DNA of 64,000 nucleotides from an uncultured Prevotellaceae bacterium (GTDB lineage: Bacteria; Bacteroidota; Bacteroidia; Bacteroidales; Bacteroidaceae). Positions 57,505-64,000 of the stretch are shown one piece after another. The stretch lies in NCBI GenBank assembly GCA_900318815.1, contig ONMA01000025.1, positions 1 to 64,000 on the forward strand, in the 5' to 3' direction. How positions within the stretch are numbered: position 1 is the first letter of the stretch; each line of letters opens with the position of its first letter. Below the pieces are notes generated by a model. The model saw only the letters and a program-made list of their open reading frames with translations, was not told the origin of the DNA and searched no databases. A program made the translations under genes and the position numbers.

Positions 57505-59484
57505 ATGCAAAAAAGCAAACTCTATTTCTGCTTCATCCAGATGCTGATCGTCTGGTCAGGCATGGGCGAATGTTTTGCGGCCAACTATACCGTGAAGTCG
57601 CCCAACGGCAGGATTGTCGTTAACTTGGGTGAAAATTCGCAACTCTTTTTCTCTGTAAAAATGGATGGGCGTACCATCGTTGAGGTGCCCACACTATCCT
57701 TGGATGCCAAGACCTACGGCATTTCTTCTGTGCAACAGTCCACCGTGAAGGATGATATCGAGGCTCCCCTTTATCGGCAGAAGTCCTTCACCGTCAGGGC
57801 CAACCAGCTCGACGTGAAGCTGCACTACGGCTTCGGACTACAACTGCGTGTCTATAACGATGGCGTGGCTTACCGGTTCTATACGACCAACCGGGGCACC
57901 ACCGTCATCAATGGCGAGGTGGCCACCTTCCAGTTCCCCGGCGATGCCAAGGCCTGGCTGGCCTACAGTACCAACGACCAGCAACCATACGCCATGGCGT
58001 TTCAGAACGTCTACCACGAGACGAAGCTCTCGGAAGCCAGGAACAAGATGATCTTTCTGCCTGCCACGATTGAGGTGGATGACGTGAAAGTCACTATCTT
58101 AGAGAGCGACCTGCGCAGCTATCCCGGTATGTTTCTCAAGGCCGAGGGGGCTCTCTCGGCTGGCAACCGGGGCATGCTGACTGCCCGCTTTGCCCACTAT
58201 CCCAAGGAGATGGACTACTACAAGTGGCGTGGCATGTCGTATGTCAAGAAGTCTGAGTTCTTCATTGCCAAGTCGGAAGGTGTACGCACCTACCCTTGGC
58301 GCGTGTTGGCCATCAGCACCCGCGATGCCGACATGCCCGTGAACAACCTGGTCTATGCGCTGGCCGAACCGAACAAGATTGGCGACACCTCATGGATAAA
58401 GCCCGGCAAGGCGGCCTGGGACTGGTGGCACGACTGGAACCTGCGGGGCGTGCCCTTTGTGGCAGGCATCAACACCGACACCTATTTATATTATATAGAC
58501 TTCGCAGCTCGCTACGGACTGGAGTACATCGTCATCGACGAGGGATGGTACAACTCTGAAAAAGGCGACTTGATGAACCCCATCCCGGAGATGGACTTGA
58601 GGAGAATCATCAGATATGCACGCCAGAAAGGGATTGGCGTTGTACTTTGGACGGTGTTCAACGTACTCGACGAACATCTGAGAGAGGCTTGCATCAAGTA
58701 TGGCACCATGGGCATAGCGGGCTTTAAGGTCGATTTCCTTGACCGTAACGACCAGACGGCGGTAGAGATGGCCGAGCGTATCGCTGCCCAGTGTGCCAAG
58801 TACCACCTCATCCTTGATTATCATGGGTTCTATGCCCCCACGGGAATGAGCCGCACCTATCCTAACATTGTCAACTACGAGGGTGTCTTCGGCATGGAGG
58901 AATGCCGGTGGGCCCAGAAAACCACCGACATGCCGCGCTATGACGTCACGTTCCCCTTCATACGCATGATGGCCGGACAGGTGGACTTCACGCCGGGAGC
59001 CATGCGCAACGGCACGCGCGACAACTGGGTGGAGTGCTATCAGAACCCCGTGTCGATGGGCACGCGCTGCCATCAGGCCGCCTGCTATGTCGTACACGAC
59101 TCGCCTTTCACCATGCTCTGCGACGCACCGACTTCCTACGAGCGCGAGCCGGAATTTACGCAGATGATAGCCCAGATTCCTACCGTATGGGACGAGACGC
59201 GGGTGCTGAAAGGGAAGATTGGCGAGTATATCATCACGGCTCGTCGCAAGGGCGATGTCTGGTACGTCGGCGGACAGACCGACTGGATTTCTCGCGCGGT
59301 GACCATGTCGCTGAGCTTCCTCGGCAACGGTTCCTACAAGACGACGCTCCTCGTCGACGGCATCAATGCCAACCATAATGCGGAGGACTTTAGGATTGTG
59401 CAGGAAATGCACAAGTCGTCCGACTTCCTGACCATCAAGATGGCTTCGGGAGGCGGTTTTGTTATCCGACTGCAGAAAGAATGA
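57505..59484 (+). CDS. Glycoside hydrolase family 97 (alpha-glycosidase)
   Basis: 659 residues from MQKSKLYFCFIQMLIVWSGM (signal peptide). N-terminal beta-sandwich (YTVKSPNGRIVVNLGENSQL, DGVAYRFYTTNRGTTVINGE), a (beta/alpha)8 barrel (WDWWHDWNLRGVPFVAGINT, IVIDEGWYNSEKGDLMNPIP, GIAGFKVDFLDRNDQTAVEM, LDYHGFYAPTGMSRTYPNIV) and a C-terminal beta domain. GH97 enzymes are calcium-dependent alpha-glucosidases or alpha-galactosidases of the Bacteroidota; which one cannot be told here. It is followed by the GH127 gene after 40 nt, probably as an operon. Confidence 0.92.
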   Translation: MQKSKLYFCFIQMLIVWSGMGECFAANYTVKSPNGRIVVNLGENSQLFFSVKMDGRTIVEVPTLSLDAKTYGISSVQQSTVKDDIEAPLYRQKSFTVRANQLDVKLHYGFGLQLRVYNDGVAYRFYTTNRGTTVINGEVATFQFPGDAKAWLAYSTNDQQPYAMAFQNVYHETKLSEARNKMIFLPATIEVDDVKVTILESDLRSYPGMFLKAEGALSAGNRGMLTARFAHYPKEMDYYKWRGMSYVKKSEFFIAKSEGVRTYPWRVLAISTRDADMPVNNLVYALAEPNKIGDTSWIKPGKAAWDWWHDWNLRGVPFVAGINTDTYLYYIDFAARYGLEYIVIDEGWYNSEKGDLMNPIPEMDLRRIIRYARQKGIGVVLWTVFNVLDEHLREACIKYGTMGIAGFKVDFLDRNDQTAVEMAERIAAQCAKYHLILDYHGFYAPTGMSRTYPNIVNYEGVFGMEECRWAQKTTDMPRYDVTFPFIRMMAGQVDFTPGAMRNGTRDNWVECYQNPVSMGTRCHQAACYVVHDSPFTMLCDAPTSYEREPEFTQMIAQIPTVWDETRVLKGKIGEYIITARRKGDVWYVGGQTDWISRAVTMSLSFLGNGSYKTTLLVDGINANHNAEDFRIVQEMHKSSDFLTIKMASGGGFVIRLQKE

Positions 59485-59524
59485 CTATCAACAAACAAAC
59501 ATTAATCTCTAAAACAAATCATCT

Positions 59525-62002
59525 ATGAAACGATTAGTACTGAGCAGTGTGCTGCTCATTTCTCCGTTTTTCATGACAGGCGCAGCCGCGCAAAAGGGCT
59601 ACCCCATCACGCCTGTTCCGTTTACACAAGTCAAAGTGGCCCAGCAGTCGTTCTGGGGGCAGCGGTTGGAGGCCAGCCGCAACGTCACCATCCCTCTGGC
59701 CTTCTCGAAATGCGAGAGCGAGGGTCGTTACAAGAACTTTGAGAACGCTGCCGCCCACCTGAAAGACCCCTCGAAGGTGTTCAAGGTGAACGGCGTGGGC
59801 TACTCGTTCGACGATACCGACCCCTACAAGACCATCGAGGGTGCCAGTTACATCCTGCAGACCTATCCCGACAAGAAGTTGGCCCATTATGTAGACAGCG
59901 TTATCGACATCATTGCCACCGCCCAGGAGCCTGACGGCTATCTCTACACCGCCCGCACACAGAACCCTGCCGACCCGCACCACTGGGCTGGCGACAAGCG
60001 CTGGGTGAAGGAGGAAGACCTCTCGCACGAGCTGTATAACCTGGGTCACATGGTTGAGGGTGCCGTGGCCCACTGGCAGGCCACGGGCTCGCGCAAGTTC
60101 CTCGACATTGCCAAGCGCTATGCCGACTGCGTCATCCGCGAGGTGGGACCTAACCCGGGGCAAGCCTGTGTGGTGCCCGGACACCAGATTGCCGAGATGG
60201 CACTGGCACGGCTCTATTTGGCCACCGGCGAGAAGAAGTATCTTGATGAGGCCAAGTTCCTCTTGGACTATCGCGGAAAGACCACCATCGTACATGAATA
60301 CTCACAGGCCCACAAGCCCGTGGTGGAACAGGACGAGGCCGTGGGACACGCCGTCCGTGCTGCCTATATGTATGCCGGTATGGCCGACGTGGCGGCCCTC
60401 ACCGGCGACGAGGCCTACATCAAGGCCATCGACCGCATCTGGGACAATATCGTCACCAAGAAACTCTACATCACGGGCGGCATTGGTGCCACCTCAAGCG
60501 GCGAGGCCTTCGGCCCCAACTACTACTTGCCTAACATGAGTGCCTACTGTGAGACCTGTGCCGCCATCGGCAATGTCTACGTGAACTATCGTCTGTTCCT
60601 GCTCCACGGAGAGTCCAAGTACTTCGACGTGCTGGAGCGCACGCTCTATAACGGCCTTATCTCGGGTGTCTCGCTCGACGGCGGCGGTTTCTTCTATCCC
60701 AATCCGCTGGAGTCGATGGGGCAGCATCAGCGTCAGGCATGGTTTGGCTGTGCCTGCTGTCCCAGCAACATCTGCCGCTTCATCCCCTCGCTGCCGGGGT
60801 ATGTCTATGCTGTCAAGGATAAGAATGTCTACGTCAATCTCTTCTTAGCCAACCAGACCACGCTCAACGTGGGCGGCAAGAAGGTGAGTCTCTCGCAGCA
60901 GACGCAGTATCCATGGGACGGCGACATCGCCGTTACCGTCGACAAGAACGCCGCTGGCCAGTTTGCCCTGAAGATCCGCATCCCCGGATGGGTGCGCGGC
61001 AAGGTAGTGCCCACCGACCTCTACAGCTATAGCGATAACAAGCGCCTTTCTGCCTCCTGTTCTGTAAACGGCAATGTCGTGGCCGTCGCTCCCGCCGCTG
61101 ACGGCTACCTCACCATCGAGCGCAAGTGGAAGAAGGGCGACGTGGTGCAGTTGCACTTCGACATGGAGCCGCGCACTGTGAGAGCTAATGAGAACGTGGA
61201 GGCCGACCGTGGTATGGTGGCCATAGAGCGCGGCCCGCTGGTCTACTGTGCCGAGGCTGTCGACAACGACTTCGACATCATGGGTGCCCTGCTTAACCAG
61301 GAGCCTAAGTTCGAGGTACAGCCCAACCAGGATTTCGTCATCAAGGCTGCCGGCTCTTCTCCCACCTCCGCCGCGGTAGGCGGTTCCCCCGCCTACAAGC
61401 TGACCACGCTCACCACCGATGCCCAGACACTCACCTTCGACAAGCAAGGCCGTCTCACGGCCAAGGATGTACGGCTGAAACTTATTCCCTATTATGCCTG
61501 GTGCCATCGTGGCAGCGGTAACATGAAAGTGTGGATGGCTCAGGACCTCAAGGCCACGCGCCCCGCAGCTCCCGCCACACTGGCCTCGCTGAGCAAGGTG
61601 GAATCATCTGCGAAGATTCCTGCTCTGAGCAGTCTCAATGACCGGCTCGTGCCGAAGAACGGCGACGACCGTTCCATCCCCTACGCCCACTGGTGGCCCA
61701 AGCAGGGCACTACGGAGTGGCTGAGCTATACCTTCCCCGAGGCTTCGACCGTGCAGTCAAGCACCGTCTATTGGTACGATGACCAGCCCTGGCAGGGCTG
61801 TAAGGTGCCCGACAGTTGGTGTCTCTATTATAAGGACGACAGCGGCCAGTGGCAGCCCGTCCAGCATCCCGATGCCTACCCTGTGCAGAAGGGAGCCCCC
61901 TGCACCGTGAACTTCGACCCCGTGAAGACCACGGCCCTGAAACTCGAAGTGAAGATTAATAAGGAAAAGTCGGCTGGTATCTTCGAATGGTCGGTTAGAT
62001 AG
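59525..62002 (+). CDS. GH127-family beta-L-arabinofuranosidase, secreted
   Basis: 825 residues. A signal peptide (MKRLVLSSVLLISPFFMTGA) precedes the GH127 (alpha/alpha)6 domain. The zinc/catalytic residues known from this family are recognisable as E343 and C345 in YCETCAAIGN and C411-C412 in FGCACCPSN. Residues ~560-700 are beta-rich, and the last ~140 residues (HWWPKQGTTEWLSYTFPEAS, VYWYDDQPWQGCKVPDSWCL) resemble an F5/8-like carbohydrate-binding module. It removes beta-L-arabinofuranose from plant glycans or glycoproteins. It is cotranscribed with GH97. Confidence 0.92.
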   Translation: MKRLVLSSVLLISPFFMTGAAAQKGYPITPVPFTQVKVAQQSFWGQRLEASRNVTIPLAFSKCESEGRYKNFENAAAHLKDPSKVFKVNGVGYSFDDTDPYKTIEGASYILQTYPDKKLAHYVDSVIDIIATAQEPDGYLYTARTQNPADPHHWAGDKRWVKEEDLSHELYNLGHMVEGAVAHWQATGSRKFLDIAKRYADCVIREVGPNPGQACVVPGHQIAEMALARLYLATGEKKYLDEAKFLLDYRGKTTIVHEYSQAHKPVVEQDEAVGHAVRAAYMYAGMADVAALTGDEAYIKAIDRIWDNIVTKKLYITGGIGATSSGEAFGPNYYLPNMSAYCETCAAIGNVYVNYRLFLLHGESKYFDVLERTLYNGLISGVSLDGGGFFYPNPLESMGQHQRQAWFGCACCPSNICRFIPSLPGYVYAVKDKNVYVNLFLANQTTLNVGGKKVSLSQQTQYPWDGDIAVTVDKNAAGQFALKIRIPGWVRGKVVPTDLYSYSDNKRLSASCSVNGNVVAVAPAADGYLTIERKWKKGDVVQLHFDMEPRTVRANENVEADRGMVAIERGPLVYCAEAVDNDFDIMGALLNQEPKFEVQPNQDFVIKAAGSSPTSAAVGGSPAYKLTTLTTDAQTLTFDKQGRLTAKDVRLKLIPYYAWCHRGSGNMKVWMAQDLKATRPAAPATLASLSKVESSAKIPALSSLNDRLVPKNGDDRSIPYAHWWPKQGTTEWLSYTFPEASTVQSSTVYWYDDQPWQGCKVPDSWCLYYKDDSGQWQPVQHPDAYPVQKGAPCTVNFDPVKTTALKLEVKINKEKSAGIFEWSVR

Positions 62003-62024
62003 CAGTCAGCATATCTTCGGCCAT

Positions 62025-62945
62025 TCACCCTCCTATCGAGGCTGCATAACCATGCGATGCCAACTGCGCTATGCATCGGTTTTGCACCTCGTCGGAAGGA
62101 ACGGCTAACTGGATGTTGTCGGGATTATAGGTCGACCAGAGCCGAGCGTGCTTGTCGCGTCCCACATCATGATAAGGCAGCAGGTTGATGCCTTGTAGCG
62201 ACCCGTTCTGGGGCAAAGAGTCCAAGAACGTTGCCGTCAACTCGATGTTCCTTTCGTCGGCATTCACTCCCTCAATAAGGGGAATGCGGATATAGAAAGG
62301 AACATCGAGTTCGGCTAATAGCCGGATGTTCTGGAGAATCAGTTCGTTGCTGACGCCTGTGAGACGCCGGTGAATGTCGGCATCCATGATTTTCAGGTCG
62401 ACGAGGAACAGCTCGCAGTGGGCAGCCGCCTCTCGGATGAGTCCGGGTGCGGCATAGAGCGTGGTGTCTACCGTGCGGTGGAATCCTCGCTCTCCCAGAG
62501 CTTGCAGCAGGGACAGGGCGGCCTCTGGCTGGAAGAGCGGCTCGCCGCCGCAGAGCGTCACGCCGCCCCCGCTGTCGGTCATCATGTCGCGCTCTTTTTC
62601 TATCTCGGCCAACAGCGCGTCTATGGTCCAGGGTCGCCCGCACATCTCCATGGCTAAGGTGGGGCATTCCTCAGCACAGCGGCCACAGCGCAGGCATGCC
62701 CTGCCTTCAACGGGGCGTATGCCGTCCTTCGTCAGCGCGATGACTCCCTGCGGACAGGCCGACACACAGCTTTGGCACCCGATGCACTTGCTTTTCTTGT
62801 AGATTTTGTGCGGATGTGGATCCCACGACTCTGGGTTGTGGCACCATACACAACGGAGCGGGCATCCGCTGAAGAAGATGGTGGTGCGGATGCCCGGCCC
62901 GTCGTTGATGGCGTATCGCTTGATGTCGAAGATGTTACACTTCAT
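62025..62945 (-). CDS. Glycyl-radical enzyme activating protein (radical SAM)
   Basis: 306 residues from MKCNIFDIKRYAINDGPGIR. The radical-SAM cluster motif is CPLRCVWC (CxxxCxxC), followed by two ferredoxin-type [4Fe-4S] motifs (CIGCQSCVSACP and CLRCGRCAEECP) that mark the larger glycyl-radical activase subfamily rather than simple PflA. Further motifs are GGVTLCGGEPLFQP and YIRIPLIEGVN. It uses SAM to install the glycyl radical on the adjacent enzyme, whose stop overlaps its start by a few bases. Confidence 0.9.
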   Translation of the reverse strand: MKCNIFDIKRYAINDGPGIRTTIFFSGCPLRCVWCHNPESWDPHPHKIYKKSKCIGCQSCVSACPQGVIALTKDGIRPVEGRACLRCGRCAEECPTLAMEMCGRPWTIDALLAEIEKERDMMTDSGGGVTLCGGEPLFQPEAALSLLQALGERGFHRTVDTTLYAAPGLIREAAAHCELFLVDLKIMDADIHRRLTGVSNELILQNIRLLAELDVPFYIRIPLIEGVNADERNIELTATFLDSLPQNGSLQGINLLPYHDVGRDKHARLWSTYNPDNIQLAVPSDEVQNRCIAQLASHGYAASIGG

Positions 62946-64000
62946 CATTCTCCGTGCGTGCAATAATTTCGTTCTGCAGTTGCTCGGTCATGTCGTTGAA
63001 GTAGTCTGAGTAGCCAGCCACGCGCACCAGCAGGTCGCGGTAGTTCTCAGGGTGCTTCTGGGCATCGAGCAGGGTCTCGGTGTCAACGATATTGAACTGG
63101 ATGTGATGGCCGCCGAGCTTGAAATAGGTACGGATGAGGCTGGCGCACTTGTTCACGTCCGCGTCGCGACGTAGCAGCTGCGGCGTGAAGCGCACGTTGA
63201 GCAGGGTGCCGCCGCTCTTGGTCTGGTCGAGTTTGCCCAATGACTTGATGACCGCCGTGGGGCCATGCGAGTCGCTGCCGTGAGCGGGCGACGTGCCGTC
63301 GCTGATGGCGAAGTGAGCCAGACGACCGTTGGGCGTGGCTCCGCACACGCTGCCGAAATAGTTGTGGCAGGTGGTCGAGAGCATGTTCAGGTGGGTCTCG
63401 CCGCCTCGGGTGTTGGGTCGTCCCTCAATGGCCTTCACCAAGTCCTCATAAACGCGCACGGCAATCTCGTCGGCGTAGGCATCGTCGTTGCCGAAGAAGG
63501 GCGTGTGGTTGCGGATGTACAGGCGCATAATAGACCACGAAGCCCAAGCCCCCCCTACGGCCCCCGAGGGGGCTTCGGGAGTTTGGCTGTCTATAGTAGC
63601 CCCCTCGGGGGCTGAATGGGGGGCTTCTCCCCAGTTGTTCTTGCAGGCCTCCAGTATCCTGTCCATCGTGTAGCGCTTGTCCTCAAACACGTGCTTCTTC
63701 AGTGTGGTAAAGCAGTCGGTAATGGTGCCCAAGCCTGTACACTGTATGTAGGTAGTATTATAGCGGGCACCGCCGCTGTAGTAGTCGCGCCCTTTCTCTA
63801 TGCAGTCGTCAATGTAGAGGCTGAGGAACGTGGCAGGCGCATAGAGCGAGAACATGCGCTCGATGTAGTTGTTTACCGAGAGTTTCAGGTTGACGAAGTA
63901 CACCATCTGCCTGTGCCAGGCATTGTATAGTTCTTCGAAGGTCTGGAATGTCCTTGGGTCGCCCGTCTCAATGCCGAGCTTCTTGCCCGTCTCGGGGTCT
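62935..64000 (-). CDS. Glycyl-radical enzyme, C-terminal part (start beyond window)
   Basis: The minus-strand frame is open from 64000 to the stop at 62935-62937 (about 354 residues). The glycyl-radical motif RVAGYSDYF near the C-terminus (glycine codon 63013-63015) and GNDDAYADEIAVRVYEDLV mark the family, which includes pyruvate formate-lyase and diol dehydratase relatives; the catalytic cysteine lies upstream, outside the window, so the substrate is open. About 27 residues (roughly SAPEGATIDSQTPEAPSGAV and flanks) come from an in-frame palindromic repeat (63546-63626). The activase follows immediately, as expected. Confidence 0.9.
   Translation of the reverse strand, partial: DPETGKKLGIETGDPRTFQTFEELYNAWHRQMVYFVNLKLSVNNYIERMFSLYAPATFLSLYIDDCIEKGRDYYSGGARYNTTYIQCTGLGTITDCFTTLKKHVFEDKRYTMDRILEACKNNWGEAPHSAPEGATIDSQTPEAPSGAVGGAWASWSIMRLYIRNHTPFFGNDDAYADEIAVRVYEDLVKAIEGRPNTRGGETHLNMLSTTCHNYFGSVCGATPNGRLAHFAISDGTSPAHGSDSHGPTAVIKSLGKLDQTKSGGTLLNVRFTPQLLRRDADVNKCASLIRTYFKLGGHHIQFNIVDTETLLDAQKHPENYRDLLVRVAGYSDYFNDMTEQLQNEIIARTENDEV
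63546..63626. repeat. Palindromic GC-rich element inside the glycyl-radical enzyme gene
   Basis: Two 29-nt arms (63546-63574 and 63598-63626) are inverted copies with four or so mismatches: AAGCCCCCC ... GCCCCCGAGGGGGCT against AGCCCCCTCGGGGGC ... GGGGGGCTT. A 23-nt spacer separates them. Its length and phase keep the reading frame open. Confidence 0.85.

Overview
The window looks like a chromosomal segment of a Bacteroidota bacterium, most likely Prevotellaceae. The evidence is: many promoters with the Bacteroidota -7 element TAnnTTTG; a purH-mreB-mreC-mreD-mrdA-rodA cell-shape cluster; three fimbrillin-like lipoproteins in a row; glycoside hydrolases of families GH13, GH97 and GH127; and proteins ending in the YDLxGR...GIYIxNGxKxxVK tail typical of type IX secretion cargo. 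The species cannot be fixed from this alone.

Layout. 1-4305: an accessory cassette of MORN, WG/Sel1 and formylglycine-generating-enzyme-like (SUMF/C-type-lectin fold) secreted proteins, duplicated and partly decayed. The last ~100 nt of the two SUMF genes carry the signature of diversity-generating retroelement (DGR) variable regions. 4387-6931: rplS and a 5'-nucleotidase split over two genes. 6935-13435: the mre/rod cluster headed by a stand-alone IMP cyclohydrolase domain. 13549-18506: Nudix hydrolase, esterase-like hydrolase, PAP2 membrane enzyme, sugar epimerase and mannose-1-phosphate guanylyltransferase. 18647-18728: tRNA-Leu(CAA). 19210-22831: fimbrillin triplet. 22832-25824: repeats, an Rpn-type nuclease, a RhuM/PLD-like protein and gene relics. 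25930-36318: a single 3462-residue repetitive surface protein. 36445-37115: a HigBA-like toxin-antitoxin pair.

37155-47602 is best read as an integrated element of about 10.4 kb. A tyrosine recombinase lies at its right end and an exact 19-bp direct repeat bounds it; the right copy contains the argB promoter. Its cargo (37497-44952) is a defence-island-like set: a YhcG/DUF1016 nuclease, a DUF262/DUF1524 (GmrSD-like) protein with a partner made of two copies of one domain, and an operon of a SecG-like membrane protein, a small protein, a zinc-ribbon protein and an uncharacterised protein, plus a WYL regulator and a candidate small RNA. The cargo is itself bracketed by inverted copies of an unfamiliar TAGCCTAATA hairpin repeat.

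47629-64000 is mostly housekeeping and carbohydrate metabolism: argB, ribF, a CPBP protease, aroK, topA, a type I pullulanase, a DUF6055-like secreted putative metallopeptidase, GH97, GH127, and a glycyl-radical enzyme (running off the right edge) with its activase. Several families of palindromic intergenic repeats are scattered through the window. One sits in frame inside the glycyl-radical enzyme gene and another forms the C-terminus of RibF.

The three places most likely to hold something new are the DGR-like variable regions (their reverse transcriptase and template are not in the window), the SecG/WYL operon inside the integrated element, and the giant repetitive surface protein.
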